The notes beneath the pieces are model-generated. The model was given only the letters and a program-made list of their open reading frames with translations. It was not told the DNA's origin and did no database searches. From NCBI RefSeq assembly GCF_000733775.1, contig NZ_JPOE01000002.1, forward strand, positions 930,001 to 994,000: 64,000 nucleotides of DNA. Direction: 5' to 3'. Shown here in pieces: positions 8,569-17,454 of the stretch; within the stretch, counting starts at the first letter, position 1; every line of letters starts with the position of its first letter. The stretch is from Thiomonas sp. FB-Cd. Its GTDB lineage: Bacteria; Pseudomonadota; Gammaproteobacteria; Burkholderiales; Burkholderiaceae_C. Made by a program: the position numbers and the translations under genes.

Positions 8569-9642
8569 ATGCATCAGTGGTTACCCCCCCTGCAGCGCGC
8601 CGCGCTTGCGGGTCTTCTCGTCACGGCGGCGCCCCTGCCGGCGTTCGCCTGCGCCAGTTGCGGCTGTTCGCTGTCCACGGACGCTGCCATGGGCTATGCA
8701 GCCAGCCCTGGCTGGCGCCTGAGCCTGCAGTACGACGCCATCAACCAGAATGAGTTGCGCACCGGAAGTCATGCCGCGAGCCCTGCGCAGGTGGTCAACG
8801 AGCCGACCACCGGCGAGTTGGAACACCAGACCGTCAACCGGTACGTCACACTCGGGCTTGCCTATAGCCCCAATGCCGACTGGAACTTCAGTCTTCTCAT
8901 TCCCTACATCGACCGCAGCCACAGCAGCTACACGGACCAGACGTCGGCGCCGTTCGACAACGCCCAGCTTGCGCCTTCCCATCTCAGCACGGCGCAGGTG
9001 TCGGGACTCGGAGACATCAAGTTCATCACCGCGTGGCAGGGCCTGCTGCCAACCCACAATCTGGGCCTTCAGCTTGGCGTGAAACTGCCCACGGGCGACT
9101 ACGGCGGTGCAAACGCTGCCGGCACCGCGGCGATCGGACATCACCCCGCCGCCTTCGACAGTGGCCCGACCTCACTGGTGCCCTCGCCAGGCAACCTGCT
9201 CGACACCAGCCTGCAGGCCGGCACCGGAAGCACCGACCTGATCATTGGTGCCTTTTACTATCAGGCGGTCAGCCAGGACTTCGACGCATTTGTGAATGCG
9301 CAGTTTCAGGCCGCGTTGGCCCACCGGCTTGATCAGGCTGGCCAGGACTACCGTCCTGGCAACCTGACAACGATGAGTTTCGGCCTGCGCGATGAAGCCA
9401 ATCCGGACGTGGTGCCGCAACTGCAGGTCAATCTCACCCGCAAGAGTGCCGATCAAGGCGCGCTGGCCGACACGCTCGACACCGCCGGCACCATCGCCTA
9501 CCTCAGCCCTGGGGTCAGCCTCAGGGTCGCCAAGGGCGCACAGCTCTATGGATTCATCCAGCGTCCGGTTTACAGCCGGCTGGACGGGTACCAGTTGCTG
9601 CCGCGTTGGACCGCAACCGCTGGGCTGAGCTATGTCTTTTAA
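8569..9642 (+). CDS. outer-membrane beta-barrel protein (transporter-like)
   Basis: A 357-residue protein with a signal peptide (MHQWLPPLQRAALAGLLVTAAPLPAFA) and a Cys-rich mature start (CASCGCSLS). The remainder has the alternating pattern of a beta barrel and ends in an aromatic residue (SYVF), as outer-membrane proteins do. Segments such as FSLLIPYIDRS and LGVKLPTGDYGG are typical of the transporter/phenol-meta-pathway barrel families often found beside copper and PCuAC genes. The ATG at 8569 fits the signal peptide; a longer open frame upstream has no support. It is followed by PCuAC and TlpA-like genes on the same strand, so a role in periplasmic metal traffic is likely but inferred. Confidence 0.75.
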   Translation: MHQWLPPLQRAALAGLLVTAAPLPAFACASCGCSLSTDAAMGYAASPGWRLSLQYDAINQNELRTGSHAASPAQVVNEPTTGELEHQTVNRYVTLGLAYSPNADWNFSLLIPYIDRSHSSYTDQTSAPFDNAQLAPSHLSTAQVSGLGDIKFITAWQGLLPTHNLGLQLGVKLPTGDYGGANAAGTAAIGHHPAAFDSGPTSLVPSPGNLLDTSLQAGTGSTDLIIGAFYYQAVSQDFDAFVNAQFQAALAHRLDQAGQDYRPGNLTTMSFGLRDEANPDVVPQLQVNLTRKSADQGALADTLDTAGTIAYLSPGVSLRVAKGAQLYGFIQRPVYSRLDGYQLLPRWTATAGLSYVF

Positions 9643-9685
9643 CCGCGGCGCTCGCGCCGATTTTTCAACCAAGGAAGCCACGACC

Positions 9686-10231
9686 ATGATCAAGACCCTG
9701 AACTCTCACGCCCATCGCCTGCCGCGCCGCGTTGCGCTGACCTTCGTACTGGCCGCCGCCGCACTGGCCGCTTCGCCCGCATTTGCCGCGGACAGCGCGC
9801 CGGTTCAGGCCAGCAACGCCTGGATCCGGTGGCTGCCAGCCGGGCTGCCAGCCGGCGGCTACATGCAATTGCGCAATCTCTCCGACAAGCCTGTGGATCT
9901 GGTCGGCGCAACCAGCGCCGACTATGGCAACACGATGCTGCATCACACCGTCAAAAAGGGCAATACGATGGAAATGCTGCCCGTCTCACGCGTGACCATC
10001 CCGGCGCATGGCAGCGTTGCGTTCCAGCCAGGCGGGTATCACATCATGCTGATGCAACCGAAAAAGGCGGTGCAGCCCGGAGACCAGGTGCCGATCACGC
10101 TGGAGTTCTCCGGTGGCAGCACCCTGCGCGTGGAGTTTCAGGTGCGCAAGGCCGACGCCACCGGGCCGGGGGCCGCTGGCGGCGTGAACATGCACAGCAT
10201 GCCGGGCATGGGTGATGGCCAGACCAAGTGA
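9686..10231 (+). CDS. PCuAC periplasmic copper chaperone
   Basis: A 181-residue protein with a signal peptide cut after PAFAA. The mature part carries the PCuAC copper site: the H and M residues of MLHHTVKKGNTMEM followed by the H and M of GGYHIMLM about 25-30 residues later. The C-terminal tail adds Met/His residues (GVNMHSMPGMGDG) that may bind more copper. In known systems PCuAC hands Cu(I) to cytochrome oxidase or its Sco/TlpA partners. The start is the ATG at 9686 with AAGGAAG eight bases upstream. It overlaps the next gene (TlpA-like) by 20 bp, which suggests co-translation. Confidence 0.9.
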   Translation: MIKTLNSHAHRLPRRVALTFVLAAAALAASPAFAADSAPVQASNAWIRWLPAGLPAGGYMQLRNLSDKPVDLVGATSADYGNTMLHHTVKKGNTMEMLPVSRVTIPAHGSVAFQPGGYHIMLMQPKKAVQPGDQVPITLEFSGGSTLRVEFQVRKADATGPGAAGGVNMHSMPGMGDGQTK

Positions 10232-10769
10232 TCACGGACGTCGCGCCTTGCTGCGCGACATCCTTTCCCTTGGTATGGGTGCGGCCGCCAGCGGCTTGAC
10301 CCAATCGGCGCGCGCCGACGACTTGCGCGTTGGCGCGCCGGCGCCGCCGCTGGTGCTGCACACGCTGGCCGGGGATTCGATTGCAACCCGCGATCTTCTC
10401 GGCCAGATCGTCATCGTGACCTTCTGGGCGAGCTGGTGCGGTCCCTGCCTTGCCGAGCTGCCGCTTCTGTCTGCCTATGCGCAGCGGCATCGCGCGCAAG
10501 GCCTGGCGGTGCTGGGGTTCAGCCTGGACGCACCGGACACCCTGCCCGCTGTTCGATCGATGGCGGCCACTCTGAGCTTTCCGGTCGGTCTGCTGGGCAG
10601 CGCCTACGCCGGAGCGTATGGACGCATCTGGCGCATTCCCGTGAGCTTCACGATTGACCGCCGGGGACGTCTCGCCGATGACGGCTGGCAGGACCGGGAC
10701 CCGGGCTGGACCGAGGCTCGGCTCGAGCGCGTCGTCACGCCGTTGCTGAGCGGTGCGCCAATGGGCTGA
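10212..10769 (+). CDS. TlpA/ResA-like thiol-disulfide oxidoreductase
   Basis: A 185-residue exported thioredoxin-fold protein. The N-terminus has paired arginines (GRRALLRDILSLGMG) and a hydrophobic stretch ending in ARADD, resembling a Tat or Sec signal. The active site is FWASWCGPCLAELP, and the cis-proline segment is WRIPVSFTID. Such proteins reduce cytochrome c apoproteins or the copper-binding cysteines of oxidase subunits in the periplasm. The overlap with the PCuAC gene suggests that the two act together in copper-centre assembly. The first ATG (10212) is used; a second ATG one codon later is equally possible. Confidence 0.88.
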   Translation: MMARPSDHGRRALLRDILSLGMGAAASGLTQSARADDLRVGAPAPPLVLHTLAGDSIATRDLLGQIVIVTFWASWCGPCLAELPLLSAYAQRHRAQGLAVLGFSLDAPDTLPAVRSMAATLSFPVGLLGSAYAGAYGRIWRIPVSFTIDRRGRLADDGWQDRDPGWTEARLERVVTPLLSGAPMG

Positions 10770-10833
10770 CGCACCGGGACAAATGGGGTGCATGACCCGG
10801 GAGCGGTCTGAACAGGAACGCTCCCGCCGCGGC

Positions 10834-11631
10834 TCAGGACCCCTTCGCCTGCGTGATCAGCGCGCCGCCCACGGTATCCCTGAGCGTGATGGAGCGCAAA
10901 TCGAGCTCCAGGCGATGGCTCTTGCCCTGGGCGCCCTGCACATGGGCGACGATATCCATGGAAAAGTGCTCGAAGTTCCCGATCGCCGGATCGAGAATGG
11001 CGATGGTCTTGGGATCCGTGCAATGCAGTTTGCGGAAGGATTGCGCATCCGTATAGACGTAGTGATAAGGCGAGTTGTCGAAGTAATAGCCAACCCCCTT
11101 GATGAACAGGCGGTTGTCAAGTGGATACGCCTGGGCTGCCTTGTCATACGCGTCCAGGGCAATGTCGTTGACCTTGATCAGCACATCCGGATGCGCCTTG
11201 GCCGCCTGAATCAGGCGCTCGATGGCCTGCGCCTGCGCGGCGCTGGCCTGCACGGGCACCGGTGGGACGATGTTCTCGGTGTTTTCGGTCAGGATGGCGC
11301 TGTCGTCAACCGGCAAGCCCGAGTAGGCGTAGACATAGATTTTCAGCAACACGTCGGAATCGAGCACCGCCAGACCATGCTCGATCTTGAGCACACCACC
11401 GTTCAAGGCGCGATCCATGGCCGGCAGCGACGGCTTCGTGCCTGGCGTGTCGGCCAGGCCGGGAAGGCTCTGGTTGGTTTCAGATGGCGCGCCAACAGCA
11501 AGCGTGCACAGGCCGGGCAGCGCCATGGCGCCGGCAATCACCAGCGCTGTGGCCGCGTGTGCAACTGCACGGCGCCGGGGGCGCTCGCAACGGGGAAACT
11601 GCTTCGAAGTGGAGAGCATGATGGTGGTCAC
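10834..11631 (-). CDS. hypothetical periplasmic protein of the octaheme cytochrome operon
   Basis: A 265-residue protein with a signal peptide (hydrophobic ATALVIAGAMALPGLCTLAVGA). I do not recognise the family. Readable features are LKIYVYAYSGLPVDD, a lysine-rich mid-part, and a C-terminal block HFSMDIVAHVQGAQG that looks beta-structured. There is no heme motif and only one cysteine in the mature part (KLHCTDP). It is the third gene behind the octaheme cytochrome and the b-type cytochrome, with an 18-bp gap to the latter, so it probably belongs to the same transcript. Confidence 0.65.
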   Translation of the reverse strand: MTTIMLSTSKQFPRCERPRRRAVAHAATALVIAGAMALPGLCTLAVGAPSETNQSLPGLADTPGTKPSLPAMDRALNGGVLKIEHGLAVLDSDVLLKIYVYAYSGLPVDDSAILTENTENIVPPVPVQASAAQAQAIERLIQAAKAHPDVLIKVNDIALDAYDKAAQAYPLDNRLFIKGVGYYFDNSPYHYVYTDAQSFRKLHCTDPKTIAILDPAIGNFEHFSMDIVAHVQGAQGKSHRLELDLRSITLRDTVGGALITQAKGS

Positions 11632-11649
11632 CTTTGTCGCGCGCGAATC

Positions 11650-12285
11650 TCATGCGCCTGTCGAGGAGGAACCCTGGGCTTCGTCGCTGCCGCTTTCCCA
11701 GCCCGTGATCATGGCCTGAATGTAAGCGGTGGGCGTTTTCCCGGTGGTCGCCAGATACACGTGGGCGATGAAGAACAGAAGCATCATGTAGGCCGCTGCG
11801 GTGTGCGTCCAGGCGACTGCGGTCAAGCTCAGCCCCAACGGCATGACGCGTGTCCAGTCGTAGGCGAAAATCAGCAGCAGTACGCCGCTGGCCCAGATCA
11901 GCGGGTTGATCATCAGCTTGAGCCACAGATACGCCAGGCGCTGCAGCGGGTTGTGCTTGTGCAGCAGCGTCGGCTCGTACGGGTGGCGCTCGCCGCGGAA
12001 CATGCCCCAGGCGTAATACCGGGCAACCTGGGCCATCCTTTGAAAGGTCGGGATGTATTGTTTCCACTCTCCCGTGGTGAAGTGCCAGAAGATGGCAAAG
12101 GTCCACAGGGTGACCAGCAGCCATGCGGCGTACTCATGAATGAGCAGCGCATTTCGGAACCTCAGTCCGCCCAGATAGCCGTGGATGGCAAAACCGGTGT
12201 ACAGCATGGTGATGACGAGAAGGGCCTGGCTCCAATGCCAGAAGCGTTCGAAGCGTTTGAATAGATACAGACGATGCTCAGCCAT
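11650..12285 (-). CDS. b-type cytochrome, membrane quinol oxidase subunit (cyt b561/thiosulfate reductase type)
   Basis: About 211 residues, starting MAEHRLYLFKRFERFWHWSQ, with AAGGAG eight bases upstream of this ATG. Four hydrophobic helices are visible. Heme-ligand histidines are plausible in FWHWSQALL, LLIHEYAAW, AVAWTHTAAAY and LFFIAHVYL, the pattern of hydrogenase/thiosulfate-reductase b-type cytochromes. It should take electrons from quinol and pass them to the octaheme cytochrome encoded just upstream (26-bp gap), giving a two-component membrane reductase. The C-terminal tail after residue 190 is polar and Ser-rich. Confidence 0.85.
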   Translation of the reverse strand: MAEHRLYLFKRFERFWHWSQALLVITMLYTGFAIHGYLGGLRFRNALLIHEYAAWLLVTLWTFAIFWHFTTGEWKQYIPTFQRMAQVARYYAWGMFRGERHPYEPTLLHKHNPLQRLAYLWLKLMINPLIWASGVLLLIFAYDWTRVMPLGLSLTAVAWTHTAAAYMMLLFFIAHVYLATTGKTPTAYIQAMITGWESGSDEAQGSSSTGA

Positions 12286-12311
12286 GATCATGTCTCCTTG
12301 ACGGGTGAGTT

Positions 12312-14108
12312 TCAGCGCCGGCGCAGCCAAAGGCCGATGCGGATGAGCGCGTGGATCACGACGCCTGCCAGGGCAAGCGCCGCAACGAGCAGGCCCAGGC
12401 GCTCGATCAGCGGCTGATGGTCACGCGGCCGTCCCGGCATGTACACCCCGTCGATGTTTTGCAGCCGGCCCTGATCTGCGTGGCATTGCACGCACCGCAG
12501 CGCGTTTTCCTTCGGCGCCACCATGTGGGCAATCGGCCAATACATCTCGGTCTTCACAAACCCGTAATGACCCGAATACGGCAGGTGCGCAGCCTTCATG
12601 CCCGTGGCAATCGACGTGTTCCAGTTGTAGTTCATCGTGTAGGAATCCTCGTCGAATCCAAACGAATGGAAGATGGCCAGGATGCCTGTGCGCGTGTCAT
12701 ACGGCTGGTTGTTGTGATGGATCTTGAATGGCCAGATCTTGGACTGGCCATCGGTGGGGCTGCCCTCGATGGCGTTGACCTGCACGACGCCGTTCTTCTC
12801 GTGGTTCTGGATTTTCTCCCCAATGTGCATCCACGTTTCCGTGCCATTGAACCAGCGGTACTGCGGCACCACGTTTTCGGCCCAGCGGAAGCTGCCCTTC
12901 ACCCCCCAGTAGGTGTTCCAGCCGCGCGCATTCATGATGACCAGCGGTGAACCGTTGGGCGCGAGCTTGCCTGCGGTGGCGTAGTTCCAGTCCATCTTCG
13001 TTGGCAGCCCGCCGCGCGCGAACTGCGGAATGTGGCAGGTCTCGCACGCTATATCGCGGGTGTGCATGTTCAGCGTCGACGCCACCAGGCTGGACTGCAC
13101 GTTGTCGCCCACGTGCGGCGCCTGACCGTGGCAGGACTGGCAGGTCACGGCGTTGCCGTTGTGCGCCGCGCCGCGCATGTACGCGCCCTGCTTGGGATCG
13201 GCATCGATCGCGTAATGCTCGCCGCTGACGTTGTGGTCCGTCGTTTTGTGACACTCCTGGCACGAGAAATTCAGGCCCTTGGCGTCCATGTGCACGTCAA
13301 GCGCACGCGGCGGGTCATTCAGCGAGCTGTCGAGATCGCCATGCTTGACGCCGTCGCCCCCGCCTCCATAAAAGTGGCAGATGCCGCATGTGTAGCGCGT
13401 GGGCGCCCCCACGCGCTTGGCCACCGCGGCCAGATCCTCGGGCTCCACATAGGCCTTGTCCGTGCCGTAGACCTCGTTGCAGCCGGGCCGCACCGCGATC
13501 TTGGCCAGCGCCGGATTGCCACCGATGAACGGAATCTTGCGGTAGGTCTTCGTCTTGTCATGGCACACCAGGCAATCCACATGGTCCTCGGTGCGCTGAC
13601 TGAACGGGATGAACTTGTCTGGATCCTGGCTGCCGTAACCGGCATGACACACCGTGCAGAACTGTTCATTGCTGATGGGGCTGACGCAGAACGTGTTGTA
13701 GATCTCGTTCTTGCCCACCATTTGCTTGGTCTTCGGGTTCCACGCCTTCCAGGTCCAGTGGATGGTGGACATGACCTGCTTGGCTGCCTGCGTGTGGCAG
13801 CTCAGGCACGCGCGGGTGACCTGTTCGGGCGATGTGAACGGGCCCTGAAGTTGTTTGAATTTGCTGTGGTCTTGCGGCGTCTCGGGCCCCACCGGGCCGT
13901 CCACTTCCTTGGGCACGACGTGCCAGGTTGGCGCGTCCGCCGGGCCCGCCGCATTGGCGTTGACGAATTGCTGGGCTGACTCGGCGCCAAACGCCGGCAC
14001 GCTCAAAGCGAGCAGCCACGCCGCCAGCCACCCCATTGCGATGCGTGCCTTGCGCGCCAGGAACGAGCGATGCAAGCCCGATGCGCTGCGCTGTGTGGCC
14101 AGTTTCAT
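12312..14108 (-). CDS. octaheme c-type cytochrome, tetrathionate reductase family (OTR-like)
   Basis: A 598-residue exported multiheme protein. Eight CXXCH heme sites start at residues 101, 151, 179, 241, 283, 323, 355 and 539. A signal peptide occupies residues 20-42 and a C-terminal membrane helix runs from about 574 to 594. The block STIHWTWKAWN, with Lys121 before heme 2, resembles the lysine ligand region of the octaheme tetrathionate reductase active site. Family members reduce tetrathionate, nitrite or hydroxylamine in vitro; the in vivo substrate is unsettled. The C-terminal anchor and the neighbouring b-type cytochrome indicate a quinol-linked periplasmic enzyme. An FNR-like site lies about 100 bp upstream. 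Length is normal for the anchored form. Confidence 0.92.
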   Translation of the reverse strand: MKLATQRSASGLHRSFLARKARIAMGWLAAWLLALSVPAFGAESAQQFVNANAAGPADAPTWHVVPKEVDGPVGPETPQDHSKFKQLQGPFTSPEQVTRACLSCHTQAAKQVMSTIHWTWKAWNPKTKQMVGKNEIYNTFCVSPISNEQFCTVCHAGYGSQDPDKFIPFSQRTEDHVDCLVCHDKTKTYRKIPFIGGNPALAKIAVRPGCNEVYGTDKAYVEPEDLAAVAKRVGAPTRYTCGICHFYGGGGDGVKHGDLDSSLNDPPRALDVHMDAKGLNFSCQECHKTTDHNVSGEHYAIDADPKQGAYMRGAAHNGNAVTCQSCHGQAPHVGDNVQSSLVASTLNMHTRDIACETCHIPQFARGGLPTKMDWNYATAGKLAPNGSPLVIMNARGWNTYWGVKGSFRWAENVVPQYRWFNGTETWMHIGEKIQNHEKNGVVQVNAIEGSPTDGQSKIWPFKIHHNNQPYDTRTGILAIFHSFGFDEDSYTMNYNWNTSIATGMKAAHLPYSGHYGFVKTEMYWPIAHMVAPKENALRCVQCHADQGRLQNIDGVYMPGRPRDHQPLIERLGLLVAALALAGVVIHALIRIGLWLRRR

Positions 14109-14526
14109 AAACGCCTCCTCAGATTAGGCGGATCGTTGTCCGCCTGTTTGTGTATTGGGCTCGTTGTAATACTGGTCGGGGTATTTTGAATAGGCCCTGA
14201 CGAGCATCCTTTGATCCAGGTCATGCAAAGTCGATTTAGAGGCATGTTTGAGCTCACACGCGGTCATTTGCGGCGACACTTTCGCCCATCGGTATCGACG
14301 GGCTTTGCGGCGCTTGCAGGCCGGGGCACAGGCACGAGTGGTGGTTCAATGCAGTGCGACGCAAGGCATGACACCGCGCCCAATCCCGGCTTTGGCACGA
14401 CCGCCCCTGCCCCCGCGCCGAAAACTGAGCGACGGCTCTCCACGACCCTGCCGGTTCGCAGCCAAATGCCGGGCAGCGTCCTGGGCCGAGCGAGCCGTCT
14501 CGGGATGGGGCCTTTGATGAGGATGG
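14109..14526. other. intergenic region between the octaheme operon and the divergent OB-fold gene
   Basis: This 418-bp stretch holds the promoters of two divergent units. One FNR-like palindrome is visible at 14211-14224. A frame can be read across 14211-14597, but its composition is not that of a protein gene here. Confidence 0.6.
14211..14224. promoter_or_regulatory. FNR/Anr-like binding site
   Basis: TTGATCCAGGTCAT matches the FNR/Anr consensus TTGATnnnnATCAA at 8 of 10 positions. It lies about 100 bp before the octaheme cytochrome start and would give low-oxygen induction of the operon. The distance is longer than ideal unless a leader is present. Confidence 0.5.
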
Positions 14527-14532
14527 ATGACC

Positions 14533-15231
14533 ATGATGAAGTTTTTGCTCACGATCTGCGTTCTTCTTGCGACTTGCTCACCGACGTGGGCCAGTGAACG
14601 TCCGACGGCCATGCCTGGCGTGCCGGATGCCATTCATGGCAAGGTGCTCCAGACCATGGACGCCGGCGCCTATACCTACCTGCACCTGCAGGCCGCTTCA
14701 GGCGATGTCTGGGCTGCGGTGTACAAGGCCCCGGTCAAGGTCGGCCAAGATGTCAGCGTGGATCACGTCGTGCTGATGAAGAACTTCGAAAGCAAGACGT
14801 TGAAACGCACGTTCCCGGCGATCTACCTGGGCATGCTGGAGCCGGCCACCGGTGCCGTCGCGCTGGCTGCACCCACTGCAGGTGCACAAGCTGACGGTGG
14901 CCCGGATCCTCGGGTTGCCAAGGCCCGGGGGCCCAACGCTTACACGATTGCGCAGGTCATTGCGCAGAGAAATCAGCTTCAGGGCAAAACGGTTGTCATT
15001 CGGGGACGGGTCGTCAAATACAACCCCCAGATCATGGGCAGGAATTGGGTTCACCTGCGCGACGGATCGGCTGCTGCCAGTGCGCAGCCCGATGAGATCC
15101 TCGTGACAACGAGCAGCGCGACGAAACTCGGTGATGTCGTGACGGCACGTGGCAGCGTGCGCACGAATGCCGACTTCGGCGCGGGCTACGCCTACCCTGT
15201 GCTCGTCGAACACGCCACGCTGCAACCTTAA
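14533..15231 (+). CDS. exported OB-fold protein (NrfJ-like) next to the octaheme cytochrome
   Basis: About 232 residues starting MMKFLLTICVLLATCSPTWA, a clear signal peptide. The mature protein has two beta-rich halves: one around residues 30-95 (GKVLQTMDAGAYTYLHLQ ... VVLMKNFES) and one around 145-230 (VVIRGRVVKYNPQIMGRNWVHLRDG). The GRNWVHLRDG stretch is typical of tRNA-anti-like OB-fold proteins that sit beside nrf and octaheme cytochrome genes. The role is unknown; help in cytochrome maturation or ligand binding in the periplasm is inferred. GAGGA lies 9 nt before the ATG at 14533. It is transcribed away from the octaheme operon. Confidence 0.72.
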   Translation: MMKFLLTICVLLATCSPTWASERPTAMPGVPDAIHGKVLQTMDAGAYTYLHLQAASGDVWAAVYKAPVKVGQDVSVDHVVLMKNFESKTLKRTFPAIYLGMLEPATGAVALAAPTAGAQADGGPDPRVAKARGPNAYTIAQVIAQRNQLQGKTVVIRGRVVKYNPQIMGRNWVHLRDGSAAASAQPDEILVTTSSATKLGDVVTARGSVRTNADFGAGYAYPVLVEHATLQP

Positions 15232-15545
15232 GTCGGACTGCGGCACGGGCTGCCTCGGACGCAATCCAGTGTGTGGCGGCTGCGACGCGCGTCTTTCGCC
15301 GCGCCAGCCCGCCCCTGGCGAGGAGGGGCTGCTGCACGGCGTCTTGCCCGTGCCCATTGCGCAGGACACACAGCGCGTCTGGAGGATCAGGACGGCGCGT
15401 TGCGGTGCCTGGAGGTTTGCGCCATCGCTGCGCTGCCGGGGCAAGGCGTGTACGCTCGGCGGTATGTTGCCCACGGCCCCCGCCCACTTCAGGAGATCCG
15501 CCATGCTCGCCCGTCACACGCTCGCCTTGCGGATCGGATCCGTCC
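15232..15545. other. intergenic stretch with no recognised feature
   Basis: No gene, repeat or clear promoter was seen. Open frames exist on both strands because of the high GC content, but none has a family-like sequence or ribosome site. Confidence 0.5.
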
Positions 15546-16334
15546 ATGACTGAGACCGAACCCCTGCATGCCCTGCGTCCGTTTCTGCGCAACTGGGTCT
15601 GGGAGCACGGACGCGTCGGAACCCGTTACCTGGACTGCACCTGTGGCGAGCTCCGGTTTGACGAAGGCAAGAAGGCGCATTACGCAAGCGAGACCCACCA
15701 GTATGTCTCGCTGCTCAAGGACGCCGAGCCGGTTGCCAAAACGGCGCCGTCGATTCACGAAGGTGGCCTGGCCCGGCTCTTGCGCGCCGCCCAGCAAGGA
15801 CGCCCGGCCGAGGCCGGCTCCGCGGCCGAGGTGCAGCGCGCAGTCCAGGACTGCATGGAACTGGGCCTCATCAGCGCCTACCAGCGCGATGCCGAGCAGG
15901 CTCGCGCGCGTTATGCCCTCGAGCCGCTGTTTGACGATGAAATCCGCGCTGCGGTCATCGAGGATGTGCGGCGACTCTGGGTCGGCGTGCGCGAGCAACT
16001 GTTGCGCTACGACTTCACCATCTTTTACAGCCTCCCGCAGGCATTGCTGATCAGCGACGCGCCGTTCACCGACTGGCGCGTGCGCGCCAAGCCCGCCCTG
16101 CCCTTCGTCTCGCTGCCGCTTGGACCGCATAGCCTGCTGGTGGGCACCCCTTCGGCCCGCACCAGCCGCACCGCGCCGGTGCTGTGGAAGGAGGCCCCCG
16201 TCATGGGACCGTTCCGTGATCACAACCAGCACCAGGTTCAGAGCGCGCGTCGCTGGCTGGTGGCAACGACGGACGAGGCGCTGCTCGCCGTGCAGCCACG
16301 CTTTGCACCCGATGCCCCAGCGCCCTCGGCGTGA
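15546..16334 (+). CDS. hypothetical protein with a Cys-containing N-terminal segment
   Basis: A 262-residue soluble protein starting MTETEPLHALRPFLRNWVWEHG. I do not recognise the family. Visible features are a Cys pair (YLDCTCGELRFD), a mid-part rich in Ala, Arg and Glu with long helices, and a C-terminal beta/alpha part with FYSLPQALLISDAPFTDW and GPFRDHNQHQVQSARRWLV. There is no signal peptide or membrane helix. Codon use matches the surrounding genes and the frame is long, so it is probably real. The gene stands alone, with about 300 bp empty upstream. Confidence 0.65.
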   Translation: MTETEPLHALRPFLRNWVWEHGRVGTRYLDCTCGELRFDEGKKAHYASETHQYVSLLKDAEPVAKTAPSIHEGGLARLLRAAQQGRPAEAGSAAEVQRAVQDCMELGLISAYQRDAEQARARYALEPLFDDEIRAAVIEDVRRLWVGVREQLLRYDFTIFYSLPQALLISDAPFTDWRVRAKPALPFVSLPLGPHSLLVGTPSARTSRTAPVLWKEAPVMGPFRDHNQHQVQSARRWLVATTDEALLAVQPRFAPDAPAPSA

Positions 16335-16540
16335 CACCGCGTCCCAATCCGCGGGATCGGCTGCGCCCAATGACGCGCGAGGGCGAACGCTCAACGGACG
16401 TGATCGCCAAACCTGCAAGGGCCCGGGTGTGCCGCTTGGGCCCACGGCAATGCCAGCCTGATGTGCCGGCTTCCAGGGCAAACCCATGCCCGGGACGCGT
16501 CGGCTCAGCGTCGTGCGTGGCTGGCGCTGAGCGCCTGGGG

Positions 16541-17347
16541 TCACGACCCCCCGGGAGCGCGGGCCGATCCCTTGCGGTATTCGTCGGGGGGCAGCCCCAT
16601 CAGGCGGCGGAACATCGCGATGAATGCCGACGATGAGCCGTATCCAAGGTCGTGCGCGATGTGCTCAACCGTCTCCCCCGCCTCCAACAGCGGCAGGGAT
16701 TTGACGGCACGAAGGCGCTGGCGCCATTCCGCAAGCGACATGCCCAGTTCGCGCCGGCAGCGCCGCATCAGGGTTCGCTGCGTGGTGTGCGCGAATCCAG
16801 CCCACTCGGCAAGCGATCGTGTCGCTCCCGGCTCGGCCTGAAGCGCCTGCAAAATGGGGCGCAAGAGCGCGTCTTCTGACATGGGCAAGAAGCTGCCCGC
16901 ACACTCGGCCCTGGCCAATTGGTCGACCGTGACCTGCAGCAGCCGAGAGTCCTCGTCCGATGGCGGAAGCCGCGGGGGTTGGTGGCGCAAATGTTCCAGA
17001 AGCGCCCGCAGCAGTGGATTGACCATCAGCGCGCAGCTTGTCGTGGGCAAGGCGCCGCTCAATTCCGGTGCGACATACAGCGAGCAGTGGCTTGCCTCCT
17101 GCCTGTTCAGGCCCCGATGCTCCACATGCGGTGGCAGCCAGATGCCATATTGGGGAGGAGCAAGGTAATGGCGGTCGGCAAGCTTGACCTCCATCACGCC
17201 GGTGAAGGCATAGACGAACTCGCCCCAGGCATGTCGATGCCGAGGATAGGTTCCGTGAGCGGGCATCGATGCCGCGCGAAAGTAAATCGGACTGGGCAGT
17301 GCCTCGCTGAACGGAGGGCGATGCACATGAATCGAAGGCGTGTCCAT
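16541..17347 (-). CDS. AraC family regulator with N-terminal cupin
   Basis: A 268-residue protein. The N-terminal cupin-like sensor covers about residues 20-100 (HRHAWGEFVYAFTGVMEV, YGIWLPPHVEHRGL). The C-terminal AraC DNA-binding domain covers about 165-255, with two HTH motifs: SLAEWAGFAHTTQRTLMRRCRRELG and VEHIAHDLGYGSSSAFIAMFRRLMG. The gene is divergent from an EamA transporter gene with about 107 bp between the starts, so it likely controls that exporter in response to a small molecule. Confidence 0.9.
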   Translation of the reverse strand: MDTPSIHVHRPPFSEALPSPIYFRAASMPAHGTYPRHRHAWGEFVYAFTGVMEVKLADRHYLAPPQYGIWLPPHVEHRGLNRQEASHCSLYVAPELSGALPTTSCALMVNPLLRALLEHLRHQPPRLPPSDEDSRLLQVTVDQLARAECAGSFLPMSEDALLRPILQALQAEPGATRSLAEWAGFAHTTQRTLMRRCRRELGMSLAEWRQRLRAVKSLPLLEAGETVEHIAHDLGYGSSSAFIAMFRRLMGLPPDEYRKGSARAPGGS

Positions 17348-17454
17348 GACGTGTCATTGGCCGATTGATGCTATGCATTGTCGCAATTTCACTATATGAA
17401 GCGTAGGCGCCGGCTGGACAATGCGGGGATCATCACACGGATGCGAAATGCACC

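Noticed and set aside
14211..14597. 128-codon frame across the octaheme/OB-fold intergenic region
   Set aside because: Unstructured composition and overlap with an FNR-like site and the next gene's signal peptide.
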